Source of the DNA: Prorocentrum cordatum
Lineage: Eukaryota; Sar; Dinophyceae; Prorocentrales; Prorocentraceae
Direction of reading: 5' to 3'
DNA length: 64,000 bases
NCBI GenBank assembly: GCA_963575745.1
Contig: CAUYUJ010004291.1
Location: 72,001 to 136,000, forward strand
This document shows positions 1 to 10,036 of this stretch, in pieces. How positions within the stretch are numbered: position 1 is the stretch's first letter; each line of letters begins with the position of its first letter. Position numbers and translations under genes: made by a program. The notes beneath the pieces are model-generated. The model worked only from the letters and a program-made list of their open reading frames with translations. It ran no database searches and was not told where the DNA came from.

Positions 1-489
1 GCCCTGGAGTGGGTCAGGGCATTGTACTACGAGATGGACAAGCCGAACCAACCGATCGCAGAGTTGGTTCACGACAGTGCGACGTTGATGCCAGCCAAGT
101 GGTTCGACGACGCTAACAGTCTGGTGAGCCACTTGTTGGCGGACGCTGGCCAGGTCGCCGATCGCCGGGTGCGAGTGGCCTCGCTTCGAGAGCTTCTAAG
201 CCAAGATGGAGTCGACCTGGAGTGGTGCGACACCAGTGTGCAGCTCGCAGATGCGCTGACGAAGCTCGAAGCGGAGAGAAGCTACCTGACGAACGCCATG
301 CGCGACGGCTACGTGACGACGACTGTCTCCTCCGAGGCGGCGGCCACGAAGGAGGCCATACGTGCTGCACGGCGGCGCCGTGCTGATGAGCGCAGGACTC
401 AGCCCGTTGCATCTGTGCGCGAGAGCCTGTCCTGTGCGATGCGTGCCCCGCGCGGGGACCAGCCCCGCGTGGCCTTGCGATCTACCTAG
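1..489 (+). pseudogene. Ty1/copia retrotransposon polyprotein, C-terminal RNase H end
   Basis: The frame is open from base 1 and ends at a stop near 489, so the 5' part (gag, protease, integrase, reverse transcriptase) lies outside the window. The peptide has the usual end of a Ty1/copia RNase H domain: a segment 'DANSLVSHLL', then 'DRRVRVASLRELL', then 'DTSVQLADALTK', where the final D, Q-x-A-D and L-T-K are the conserved C-terminal RNase H block. About 55 residues of basic Arg-rich tail follow. In the family this domain degrades the RNA strand during reverse transcription in virus-like particles. No LTR can be recognised downstream, where a satellite starts about 330 bp later, so the element looks truncated or its LTR is degraded. 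Family assignment is secure; activity cannot be judged. Confidence 0.8.
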
Positions 490-840
490 ATCGCCTTTCA
501 TATTTGGCCCAGCTGGGCCGCTTCCGTATCAATGAAGCTATTTCGGGCCAGTATGACAGCGAGGACGGGTGTTGGAATGGACACTGTCTCCCTGGCCCCC
601 CGAGATGCCCCTCTCACGCCGGCGCCGATTCGACCGCAACCGTTTCAGAGCTCTTGAGTCTCGGGCAGAAAAGACTTTCAGCTTTCTTGCGACGGCGGCA
701 GCCGTCAGTTGAGGGGCCTCCTGGGGCCTCCTGGGAGCCTCCTGGGAATCTCCTGGGGACCCCTGGGGTCTGTCCTGGGCGTCCTGCGGCCTCCCGGAGC
801 TCTCTGGGGCCTCCTGGGGCTCCCAGGGTCCCAGGGAGGA
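490..840. repeat. Non-coding stretch ending in a degenerate CCTCCTGGGG tract
   Basis: I see no gene here. From about 705 to 835 there is a degenerate minisatellite of G-rich 10-13 bp words (CTCCTGGGG, CTCCTGGGA and variants). Tracts with a similar flavour (CCAAGAGGC/GCCTCTTGG words) recur at 47.0-47.7, 59.9-60.15 and 61.5-61.8 kb. Confidence 0.6.
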
Positions 841-1640
841 TATGTAACATGTGGTCTTCTGGGCCCCCAGGCTGGACCACCTTTTGCGCAGCATCTGGGA
901 GCTCAGAGTTGCGAGAATGTCTTGTGCGAAACAGGCCGGACCACCTTGCGCACGGCATCTCAGAGCTCAGAGTTGTGAGGATGTCTCAGGCGAGACGGGC
1001 CGGACCACCTCGCGCAGGGCATCTCAGAGCTCAGAAGTTCGAGGATGTCTCAGGCGGACTCCCAGGGTCCCAGGGAGGATATGTAACATGTGGTCTTCTG
1101 GGCCCCCAGGCTGGACCACCTCTTGCGCGGCATCTGGGAGCTCAGAGTTGCGAGAATGTCTTGTGCGAAACAGGCCGGACCACCTTGCGCACGGCATCTC
1201 AGAGCTCAGAGTTGCGAGGATGTCTCAGGCGAGACGGGCCGGACCACCTCGCGCAGTGCATCTCAGAGCTCAGAAGTTCGAGGATGTCTCAGGCGAAACG
1301 GGCCGGACCACCTCTCGCGCGGCATCTCCGAAGTCAGAGTTTCGAGGATGTCTCAGGCGAAACGGGCCGGACCACCTCGCGCAGGCATCTCAGAGCTCAG
1401 AGTTTCGAGGATGTCTCAGGCGAAACGGCCCGGACCACCTCTCGCACGGCACCTCGGGGCTCAGAGTTTCGAGGATGTCTCAAGCGAAACGGCCCGGACC
1501 ACCTCTCGCGCGGCGTCCCGGAGCGCAACTGTTCGAGGATGTCTCAGGCGAAACGGCCAATCCCGGCCAACTCAGAAACGAGAATTGTGAGGATGTCTCA
1601 AGCGAAACGGCCGGACCATCAATTTTTTGTGAGGATGTCT
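841..1640. repeat. 64-bp satellite array with a higher-order duplication
   Basis: The word GGCCGGACCACC recurs at about 934, 998, 1173, 1237, 1301, 1365, 1427 and 1491, a spacing of 62-64 bp, inside units built from 'CTCAGAGTT..GAGGATGTCTC'. A non-satellite segment ('CTCCCAGGGTCCCAGGGAGG' plus about 45 bp) occurs at 822 and again at 1058, so part of the array was duplicated as a block of about 236 bp. Because 64 is not a multiple of three, the long open frames over the array are by-products of the repeat. Confidence 0.9.
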
Positions 1641-1689
1641 CTGCTCCGACTTCCCTCGGCCGGAGCTAGCTTCTATCACAACAGCACCC

Positions 1690-1818
1690 CGTTCAGCAAG
1701 CTGTTTGGGGAAATACTCAAAAAAACAAAATGGTCAAAAAATAAACAAAACATCGTCCCCAGACTATTGTCTGACTAGTTTGGAGTATCCCCCAGTAGAG
1801 GGACAGGCGCGACTTAAC
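1690..1818 (+). mobile_element. MITE family 1, 3' part
   Basis: It carries the family's A-rich middle, the internal block 'GTCCCCAGACTAT' and the 3' inverted terminus 'GTAGAGGGACAGGCGCGACTT'-like (one variant base). The matching 5' terminus is absent. See the full copies at 29,023, 35,241 and 58,578. Confidence 0.7.
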
Positions 1819-1954
1819 TCTATCTCGGCCCCTGGGGGGCGGGGTGCTCGAAAAGCGGACCCAGGACGAAACACTGGAACTGCCCCCCTGGAGGAGCAGT
1901 CGAGACTTCTGGGGCCGCGGAGGGAACTCATCCTGGGGGAAGGCGGTACATTTA

Positions 1955-2080
1955 GATCGGGCATGAGCCCCTACAGGCGGAGCTTCAGCGAAAACTTAAG
2001 AATTCCACCAACAAATACCCCAACATTTTTTCAAAAAAAAACATATATTTTCCACCCCAACATGATTCAAACGCAGTAGA
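1955..2080 (+). mobile_element. MITE family 1, 5' part
   Basis: It begins with a diverged 5' terminus (TCGGGCATGAGCCCCTACAG) followed by A-rich sequence, and has no 3' terminus. Confidence 0.6.
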
Positions 2081-2359
2081 AGCATGTTAGCGCCTCGGCC
2101 TGTTCAGCGACACGGGTGGCACTACATATGAGGAATAAAACGCGTCTCAAATGCAACCTCCTTTTTGCACCATGCCGAACACTCCATGCCCCTGAACCCC
2201 TTTTCAAAGCAGGGAACAGCAGCACACGGGTGGCACTACAGATGAGGATTATTTTGCGACTCAAATACACCCTCCTTGTTGCATGTGTCTGAGGGGGGAG
2301 AGGCAGAGGAGGAGAAGGAGAGGAGGAGACGAGGAGGGGGAGAACTGACACTGAGCAAA

Positions 2360-2705
2360 GCCCTGCAGGCCATCGCCACATGACTCCCATGGGCCGTCTC
2401 CTGTTGTGCCCGAAGTCCTCTTGGGCAAGAAAACCATGGAACTTTCGTTGAACGAGCCCCAGTCCGAGTCCATCAACGCAGCGCCAGTGGGACTCGCGAT
2501 GGCCAGGAAAGCCTCGTACAGAGCTCCAGTCGCGAAGCCGCCCAGAGCACGCCATGCGCGGAACGGAATCCCATCTGGGCCGGGAGAACTGTTGCTCGTG
2601 GCACGCACCGGCGGTCTTCCGGCGAGGCGCGCGCGGCTTCGTCTGCAAGCCACGCGCGGCGCAAGGCTGCGTCCGTGTCGCGCCTGCGGAAAGTCGCCTG
2701 CGGCA
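2360..2705 (-). pseudogene. LINE reverse-transcriptase fragment
   Basis: Read on the minus strand, this piece contains 'SSPGPDGIPFRAW' followed about 40 residues later by 'MVFLPKR'. These are the N-terminal RT motifs of non-LTR retrotransposons (S-x-G-x-D-G-I-P and the F-x-P-K block). About 35 Arg-rich residues before it fit the linker of the same family. Only about 115 residues are recognisable; motifs A, B and C with the catalytic aspartates are missing. It is a dead scrap and is not in frame with any neighbour. Its sequence differs from the larger LINE at 8.4-15.4 kb, so it probably derives from another LINE lineage. Confidence 0.75.
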
Positions 2706-2717
2706 ACATGGTATTTA

Positions 2718-2815
2718 TATATGACACACAAAAAGTACTCGAAAAGTCGTCCCCAGACTATGGTTTGGCAGTGTTTGAATGTTGCTCCTGTAGAGGGACA
2801 CGCCCGATTTAACGT
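2718..2815 (+). mobile_element. MITE family 1, 3' part
   Basis: It contains 'GTCCCCAGACTATGGTTTGG' and ends in the inverted terminus CCTGTAGAGGGACACGCCCG. The 5' half is missing. Confidence 0.7.
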
Positions 2816-2829
2816 TACATGATCTTGCA

Positions 2830-3765
2830 TGCATCTGTGTGTAGCGCGGGTGTGAGGGTCGTTCCCTTTGGCGCTCCCTATGGGGCCAGGACACGTGCGA
2901 GTGGTGTGCCGAAATGGGGCGGGCGGACGCACGTGGACCCTTCCACTGGAGCCTTCGGTGGAGCTCACTACGAGGCCACGAAGCGTGAGGGGTGCGCCAA
3001 AATGTTACGATAGGACGCGTGCAAACCCTGCCACTGAGGCCTTCGGTGGAACTTCCGATGGGGGGGTCGTACATGAACACTGCCGCTGGGGCCCCTGGAG
3101 AACCTCCTGTAGGGCCACGAGCCGTATGAAGGGTGTGCCGAAATGGTGCGGCGGGACGCATGCGAACACTGCCACTGGGACCTTCGGGGGAGACCCTATC
3201 GGGCCACGAAACGTGTGAGTGTGCCGACATGATGCGGGGGGACGCATGCGGACGCTGCCATTGGGACCTTCGGAGGAGCTCCCTATGGGAGCACGAAACG
3301 TGTGAGGGGTTCGCCGACGTTGTGCGGGGGGACGCATCCGAACCCTGCCAAGGTTGCCTTCGCAGGAACTCCCCATGGGACCACGAAGCGTGCGAGGGGT
3401 GTGCAGAGATAGTGCGGTGGGGCGCATGCGAATCTTGCCACTGTGGCCTTCGGGGAAGCTCCCTATGGGGCCACGAAGCGTGCGAGGCGCGTGCCGAAAG
3501 GGTGCGGGAGGGCACATGCGAGCCCGGCCACTCGGGCCGTCGGGAGAGCTCCCTATGCGGCCAAGAAGCGCGTGAGCGGTGTGCCGAAATGGGCGCGGGG
3601 ACGCATGCGAACCCTGCCACTGGGGCCTTCGGAGCAGCTCCCGATTGAGCCGCGAGACGTGCGAGGGGTGTGCCGAAATCGTGCGGCGGGACGCATGCGA
3701 ACACTGCCACTGGGGCCGTTGGTGGGGCTCCCAATGGGGCCACGAAGCGTTTGCAAGTGGGCATG
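2830..3765. repeat. 90-bp satellite array
   Basis: The word GACGCATGCG and variants recur at 3156, 3241, 3331, 3421, 3511, 3600 and 3690, and diverged forms at 2931 and 3016, giving about ten units of 85-90 bp. Units share 'GTGTGCCGAAATGGTGCGG', 'CACTGGGGCCTTCGG' and 'GGAGCTCCC'. Open frames on both strands are created by the 90-bp (3 x 30) period. A short related array lies at 57.63-57.93 kb. Confidence 0.9.
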
Positions 3766-4375
3766 CGGAGGACAGAGGCAGGGATGGGAGGTGGGGGAGG
3801 AAAGGAAGCGAGGAGACGCGGGGCACTGAATCTTCAAAACGAAAACCCAACACCACAAGATGGTTTCTAAAATCGTACCTCGCACTGCTGTTGATAAAGA
3901 ACGAGGCTTCCGCTATGTGTTCGGTAAAAAAAAATGCCAAAAACGCCCCGTCGCCCATCGTCCTTCGGCTGAAAACGGTGGTCTTCTGACGGTCATCTCT
4001 TGTCATTTGGCGGTCTTCGGCGCGCAAGCTCGATGGCTGCGTTCAAGAGGGGGTCCGTGAAAGAATACGTGAGCTTCCTACGGGAAGAGACAACGGCATA
4101 AAAGATCAGGGCGGTGCGGACCTGTTGGACCGGCGCTGGGCCCCCCGTAGCGGCGTTTCCCGCGCCGCCGCTTGCGCCGAAGACGCGCGGAGCTCCAAAC
4201 GCTTGTGTGCGCCGTTGTTCTTATTAGACTTATGCTTCCCATCGCACTTAAGGACCACATCCGAGAAAAAAACATCGAGCACCCCGGATAGTATCGTAGC
4301 AGTGTCTGCCCGACACGCTGGCGAAAAGCCGAACGAATATCGCCTCCCATGGCCCGACACGGACAGTCGGACTTC

Positions 4376-4516
4376 ATTGGAGAGGACACGCGAGAGGGCA
4401 CAAGACCCGTCCGAGGGCCACATTGCCACAGGAATGCAGGCGGCACGGGTCGCGAGACACAGGACACAAGGGTACCCTTGATTTGGCAGGCTCGACCTAC
4501 TAATCCGGGCCGACAC
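4376..4516. mobile_element. MITE family 3-like copy (diverged)
   Basis: It aligns by eye with 34,598-34,738: 'GGAGAGGACACGCGA' at the left, 'GGGTCGCGAGACAC' in the middle, and 'AAGGGTACCCTTGA' plus 'CTACTAATC' at the right. The right end resembles the family terminus CCGACTGTA. Confidence 0.55.
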
Positions 4517-4652
4517 GCAACAGCCCTGCAGTCTCGCCACTCCCTTCGTGCTCGAGACTCTCCCTGGCGGTCGAGGCCTAAGGCAGGCTGGAACAGCACA
4601 CACCTTCGACGCTGGCACAAACAGCAGCCCAGCAGCAGGCACAGCTTGAGTT

Positions 4653-4790
4653 AAGTCGGGCGTGTCCCCCTACAGGGGGATCTTGAACGAAAAATTGAAG
4701 ATACTCAGAAAATACACTTCAAAGGGGCAAACATTGCAAAAACAACAAAAAAACGTCCCCTGGCTATGTTTTGACTATGTTTGAATATTC
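4653..4790 (+). mobile_element. MITE family 1, 5' and middle part
   Basis: It has the clear 5' terminus AAGTCGGGCGTGTCCCCCTA and the internal block 'CTATGTTTTGACTATGTTTG'. The 3' terminus is replaced by the repeat that starts near 4790, so this copy appears interrupted. Confidence 0.75.
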
Positions 4791-5275
4791 GAATATAAAC
4801 ACAGATACCAGGAACCCCCGTAGTTTCCCACATGTTCAGGGTTTCTGGCCCCCTCCACTTCCAATATTTTCCCACATCTTCTGGGGAATCGACGATTGAT
4901 TGTGTCTGCGTGTACTTTTCCCTCCTGATTGAGTTTGGACGCCCGAAATGGGTACGGAAAGAATGGGTACACTGCCCAACAGCAAATGTTGTCCCAAGCC
5001 AACAGCGGCCGCTGGTGGGCAGGCGGCCTTCTGTCTCGAGTGGACACAGGTCGAGGCGGCGTGGACAGCGAGTCCTGTACAAAATGAACAGGAACTGCTG
5101 TTGGGCATCGCACCCATTCTTTCCGTACCCATGGCGGGCGTCCAGAACAACAGGAACCCCCGTAGTTTCCCATATGTTCAAAGTTTCTGCCCTCCCCCCC
5201 ACTTCCCCTATTCTCCAACACCTTCTGGGGAATCGACGATGGATTGTGTCTGCGTGTATCTTTCTAAAACGACGC
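4790..5275. mobile_element. Two introner-family copies bracketing a foldback element
   Basis: Two direct repeats of about 110-120 bp (about 4,790-4,928 and 5,145-5,275) share 'CAGGAACCCCCGTAGTTTCC' and 'CTTCTGGGGAATCGACGAT' and resemble the introner at 33,338-33,498; the left one ends in its terminus CCCTCCTGA. Between them, 4,934-5,143 is an inverted-repeat unit whose arms of about 45 bp start GGACGCCCGAAATGGGTACG and end with the complement. A related foldback body lies at 29,625-29,815. No coding potential is seen. Confidence 0.7.
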
Positions 5276-5345
5276 GAAGATCGGGACAAAATCGGATCGG
5301 GATAACTCGAAATCTCTGAGAATCGGCGGGTTTGGAGGATGTGTT

Positions 5346-5410
5346 GGGCGCCGCGGCCGCTCCAGAGCGCTCCGGAACGCTCTGAGAGCGCTCCGGAACG
5401 CTCTGGAGCG
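5346..5410. repeat. Palindromic cluster of AGAGCG(T/C)TC
   Basis: CGCTCCAGAGCGCTCCGGAA and its complement follow each other, giving a short hairpin. A similar word occurs at 6,420-6,445. Confidence 0.6.
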
Positions 5411-5719
5411 ATTTATCCCGATCCTAGACTTGTTTTATGGGACCCCCGCGGCGGGCCCCGACTGGCCCAGATCGGTGGACAGCAGGGGTCCACTTTGATC
5501 CGATCGGTCCGCTTCGACACCGATCGATCCGATCCGATCCCGATCCTAGCCCTGTTTTACTTTCCCTCCTGATGGAGGGACGGCGCGCGCGCGCGCCGCG
5601 GCTGCCCTCTTGTGGGGTCCCCGCCCCGGGCCACCGGAAGGGCGGCAGCGCGTCGTGCGAGGGGCCGCTGACCGCCTGGACCTGCCGAGGCGGGACCAGC
5701 TCGGGGGAGGTGCCCCCTG

Positions 5720-5895
5720 CAGTCGGGGCGTTGACCTGAGGAACCCTAAATAAGGAACGAGGCCCCTTTTTTCCACAAGTTAACCTTCGACTTCCTGTCG
5801 AAGACATAAGGAAAGCCCGAGGCAAGCTGTGAAACACTTAAGGAACGCGGAGCCCCTCCCCAACGAAAAGGGTTCCTTCTTTAGGGCCCCGACTG
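5720..5895. mobile_element. MITE family 2, complete copy
   Basis: The termini are inverted: CAGTCGGGGC at the left and GCCCCGACTG at the right. A second inverted pair lies just inside (GAGGAACCCT / AGGGTTCCTT). Length is about 176 bp. Sister copies at 29,446-29,620 and 43,498-43,673 share 'AAGGAACGAGGCCCCTTTTT' and 'CCCCAACGAAAAGGGTTCC'-like blocks. Confidence 0.85.
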
Positions 5896-6513
5896 TACAG
5901 GCGAGCTTCGGTAAGCAAGTGGAACAGAATCCAAAATCTGCCAAAAATGCTCAAAGACTCTCAAGATGTCGTCCCCATGCAACGTTTTAGGTTATCTCTG
6001 ACTGCTCCCTCAAAAAGAGCACCTGCAGGAGAGGTCCGCGAAGGGATTGTCAGATCCTGATTCGCCCGAGCTGGAACATGTATAACAATCATCGGAAGCG
6101 CGCAGACATGGATCGGGGGAGGTGCCCTCCGCAAAACGCGGCCGGTGCCGCCTCGCTCGGCGGCGGCAATCCGCGATTGTCCATGGAAACAGGACCCGTC
6201 GCTAATCCACGTCCCCCTGATCCATGTTTGGCGTCGCCTGACCGGTGGGCGGCATGCGCTGGGGGGTGGCACCCAGACCCCCTCGCGCAGTGGAAACAAA
6301 ACATGGCCGATGCTTTGTTCTATGCCCGTGGCCTCCTGGTAAGACGACGCCCGGACGAAGAGAAATTCGGGTGGGGATCACATCGGGAAGCTCCGAGATC
6401 CGGCGGCGGCGCGGCCCCCTCAGAGCGTTCCAGAACGCTCTGGCTCCAGGGCCCTGCGAGCCAGAGCAGCGGCAGGGCAGAGGAGGTGAGAGCAGGCGCA
6501 GGAGGAGGAGAGG

Positions 6514-6518
<5 letters not shown>

Positions 6519-6579
<61 letters not shown>

Positions 6580-6580
6580 C
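6519..6580. repeat. (TA)n microsatellite
   Basis: About 30 uninterrupted TA units. Shorter TA runs occur at 7,618-7,637, 32,965-32,990 and 33,058-33,103. Confidence 0.95.
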
Positions 6581-6793
6581 CGCCGGCCCCCTTGTGGGGC
6601 CACCAGACTGTAGGCACGTGACTCGCAGTTTCCTGTACCAGTTGTAGCTTGTAGTTTCCAGTGTTACAATTCTGCTTATTGCTGGTTACTGTAACTAGTT
6701 GGTTGACCGCGCGAGGGGGGGGGAGGCCCAAACAAAATTTTTTCGGACCCCCCTGGGCGCGTTGTCTGAATTGCTGGGGGGGCTCGAAATCAG

Positions 6794-7362
6794 CACCCCT
6801 CACGCAGATCCGCGGGGTCAGGGTCCAAAAACACATGGGATTTGCCACATTTCTGAAATTCGGTGCCACCCCTCACGCAGATCCGCGGGGTCAGGGTCCA
6901 AAAACACAATGGGATTTGCCACATTTCTGAAATTCGGTGCCACCCCTGACGCAGATCCGCGGGGTCAGGGTCCAAAAACACAACGGGATTTGCCACATTT
7001 CTAAAATTCGGTGCCACCCCTCACGCAGATCTGCGGGGTCAGGGTCCAAAAACACAGGGGATTTGCCGCAGATCCGCGGGGTCAGGGTCCAAAAACACAT
7101 GGGATTTGCCACATTTCTAAAATTCGGTGCCACCCCTCACGCAGATCTGCGGGGTCAGGGTCCAAAAACACAACGGGATTTGCCACATTTCTGAAATTCG
7201 GTGCCACCCCTCACGCAGATCCGCGGGGTCAGGGTCCAAAAACACATGGGATTTGCCACATTTCTGAAATTCGGTGCCACCCCTTACGCAGATCCGCGGG
7301 GTCAAGGTCCAAAAAAACAGGGGATTTGCCACATTTCTGAAATTCGGTGCCACACCCCACGC
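6794..7362. repeat. 73-bp satellite array
   Basis: The word CCTCACGCAGATC recurs at 6798, 6871, 6945 (variant), 7019, 7135, 7208 and 7281, a period of 73-74 bp with one shortened unit near 7,060-7,075. Each unit reads 'GCGGGGTCAGGGTCCAAAAA' then 'GATTTGCCACATTTCTGAAA'. Repetitive open frames on both strands are artefacts. Confidence 0.95.
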
Positions 7363-7737
7363 ACATCCATCTGCGAGAACTCCCTCGGCCCTTTAATCGC
7401 AAGGTGTGGTAACCAAGCCCGTAAACCATACACGTCTTACCAATCGCCAGGTGTGGTAACCCCTCTTGTGATCAGTTGGTTTTGCTGATTGCGAATCGAC
7501 TTCGCATGAAGTTTCGATACTGCTTCACGACAGCGCCAAGACCTCATGACTTAGCTCTTCCATGGCCCATTCTCCGAGAGAGGGGGCCGGCGGCAGGGGG
7601 CGAAACCCTTACGGATCTATATATATATATATATACATAACAACCACAACTCCGACCTTTTCTTGTCAACCGACACGCCGGAAAACCTCCGCTCATTTCA
7701 GTCGCCTGATCGTTGCCATGCATGATACCATTGACGT

Positions 7738-7965
7738 CAGGTCGGTCATGTCCCCCTACAGGCGGATTTCGGTAGACATCTTAAACATAATAAAACATGT
7801 ACCAAAAACGCTTCAACATGCTCGAAGTGTCGTCCCCATACGACTAAAAGTAGTATGGGGACGACATTTTGAGTCGTTGACAGTAGTATGGGGACGAAAA
7901 GTAGTATGGGGACGACATTTTGAGTAGTATGGGGACGAAACGTACTATAGGGGACGACCGTATGG
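7738..7965. repeat. MITE family 1 5' end followed by a short minisatellite
   Basis: The 5' terminus GTCATGTCCCCCTACAGGCG opens the segment and 'GTCGTCCCCATACGAC' follows. Then AGTAGTATGGGGACGA recurs about five times between 7,848 and 7,955, apparently an expansion of the element's internal GTCCCC block. Confidence 0.7.
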
Positions 7966-8221
7966 GAACGATACTTATTTTTGAATGCTCCCTCAAAAGC
8001 AACTGCAGGAGAGGTCCGCGAAGGGGTTGTCAGCTCTTGATTCGGGATCGGGGGAATTGGCCGGGAGGAGGATCGGGGGAGGTGCTCTCCCCAAGACGCG
8101 GCCGGTGCCGCCTCGCTCGGCGGCGGAAATCCGAGATTTCCCGTGGAAGCGGGGCCCGTCGCTAATCCACGCCCCCTCCATTTCTGCGATCGCCTGACAA
8201 AGGGAGGGTCTGAGATATGGA

Positions 8222-8310
8222 TCTCGGCGGCGAGCCCGGGGGGGGAGTGAGAAGGGGAGGGCCTTCTCAGAAGGCTCGGAAGTTCCCGGGCCTTCTGTGA
8301 ATTATAAAAA
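8222..8310. mobile_element. MITE family J, partial
   Basis: It starts CGGCGGCGAGCCCGGGGGGG and runs into GAGAAGGGGAGGGCCTTCTC, matching the left end of the full copy at 30,147-30,346. Confidence 0.6.
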
Positions 8311-8400
8311 GCCGTCCCCGAAGACACGCGCTTGCGATGGCCATGTTTGCGATCGCCCGAAATCACACGGATCGACCGAGCTGGAGCGGGCCCTGATAAG

Positions 8401-8545
8401 GGGGGCAGGAGGAGGAGGAGGAGGAGGAGGAGGAGGAGGAGGAGGAGGAGGAGGAGGAGGAGGAGGAGGAGGAGGAGGAGGAGGAGGAGGAGGAGGAGGA
8501 GGGGGGGAGGAGGAGGAGGCGGAGGAGGAGGTGTTGAGATGAGCA
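8401..8545. repeat. (GGA)n tract, probable LINE 3' tail
   Basis: About 40 GGA units lie directly at the 3' side of the minus-strand LINE, so on the LINE's own strand they form a terminal (TCC)n tail. This placement suggests a simple-repeat tail instead of poly(A). The 266-residue Leu/Pro open frame over it is not a gene. Confidence 0.8.
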
Positions 8546-8571
8546 AGCGGCCTAAAGCCAGTGCGGTCGAG

Positions 8572-9389
8572 CTATCGCTCGGCGTGGGAGGCCTCCGTAT
8601 CTTGGGAGACCTCCTCGAAAACCCCGTCCAGGGGCTCTTCGGGCCCCTCCTCGGCCTCCTTGCACAGACGGCGGAATAAATCAGCGCGGATGGCTGGCAG
8701 GTCCCCTTCCAGGGGACCGAAGGCCCTCAGCACCTCGGCTCGGGACGTCGTCGTCCCCAAGGCACTCGCCCCCCGAAGCCCACCTCCCCCCAAGTCCCGA
8801 GCCGAGGTGCCAGGGGCGGGATCTACAGGGCCAAAATAAGAGGCCAACCTCACACGGACAGCGAACGGCACTCCCTCGGGGGGGGTTAAGGACAGGTCCT
8901 TCAGCCCTGCCTTGCCAGACGGGCACTTACTCTCCTTAATCCGCGCAAGCTGCCACCTCAAGCCCGAAACCGCGCTCTCTCTGAGGCGCGGCCTGAGGAG
9001 AGCTCGAGTCGGCCGCTCCACGTTGGAAAAAAGGCACCGCAAGCACAACAAAAGTTCATGGCCTTGCCATCTTCATGGCCCGACCTCGCATTGACCGTCG
9101 CGTGCAGCATCGGGTGGCACTTGAAAGGGTAACCCATGTCATGATAGGCCTCGAAACCCTCAACTGGCAACTGCAACACGGGCTCGCGCGCTGGAGCGGC
9201 AGCGGGGGCGGGAGCAGGCACGTCATTGGGCCGCACCTCTGTCGACGCTTGCGCCCGTCCTCTGCCTGCCGCAAACAGCTCCATGAGGTCACCATGGTCC
9301 TGGCAGGCCTCACCGTCCCCAACCAACGCGTGCAGACGCCCACTCCACCGACCCACCTCACGAGCGGCCTCAACAAGGCCACGCCAGAG
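8572..9389 (-). pseudogene. LINE pol C-terminal extension with Cys clusters
   Basis: After RNase H, the frame 9,356-8,958 has 'YPFKCHPMLHATVNA' and 'NFCCACGAFF', and the frame 9,051-8,572 has 'LCLRCLF' and 'KESKCPSGKAGLKDL'. The C-x2-C pairs suggest a terminal zinc-binding tail, shifted by one frame near 9.05 kb. The end of the coding region is close to 8,572, just before the (TCC)n tail. Confidence 0.5.
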
Positions 9390-10006
9390 GTGGCACTCGC
9401 CCCCCCCCCCACTCCATGGAGGGCGGCACCACGCTTCGCAAATTCATCGGCGGCATCGTTGCCCCGCTTCTCCCAAAGGGTGGTGCGATCGTTCTGCACA
9501 TCTACTATGCTGCAATGGGCCTTCGTCTTGTGGGCCGGGAAATCATTCGGCTCAAACGCCGCCCAGAACGGAGCCCACATATGGGCTCGGGGGTTCTCGG
9601 CTCCGGAGCCCGCTCCAGGGCCCGCCAAGAGCGTCGACACAGTGCCTTTACAATCTATCTAGAGGTCTACGGGCGGCAGCGCAACAAGGGCCAGCATTCG
9701 GACTGCAAAGCCCTCGGCCTCCCTCGAAGACTGGAAGGGGGCCTGGTCTTGCGGGACAGGCCCAAAAGCCGCTGACAGAACCTGGCCAAACCTGTCACAG
9801 CTGACCGCAGACCAACCAGCCCTGGAAAGCGCCCTGGAGCTCGGGAACAGCGCGGGCCCGTCCAGGAACAGAAGGCTAGACAAATAGCCCGACGCGGGCC
9901 GCTGACACCAATGGATAGTTTGCTGGCCAGGCCTGCTCTCGGGCAGCTCGAACACGGGGCTGGGGTCAGGGAAAACTCCCCTTTGCAAAAAGTTCCCCCG
10001 CTTCAA
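9390..10006 (-). pseudogene. LINE RNase H domain with one in-frame stop
   Basis: A single frame reads the whole domain. 'FLDGPALFPSSRALSRAGW' carries the first catalytic Asp, 'REAEGFAVRML' the Glu, 'DCKGTV' the second Asp, and 'KTKAHCS' then 'RGNDAADEFAKRGA' the last conserved block with the final Asp. All four D-E-D-D positions are present. The only break is a TAG codon at about 9,656-9,658, between 'PPVDL' and 'IDCKG'. Presence of RNase H downstream of RT matches I-clade and related LINEs. Confidence 0.85.
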
Positions 10007-10036
10007 AACTCCTAGCTTTCACCCTCTGGGCCCGCC

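Noticed and set aside
504-1778. 424-residue plus-strand ORF and its overlapping frames
   Set aside because: The frame runs through the 64-bp satellite; three frames are open in parallel and none resembles a protein family.
7746-8546. 266-residue minus-strand ORF rich in Pro and Leu
   Set aside because: It is mostly the translation of the (GGA)n tract plus MITE sequence.
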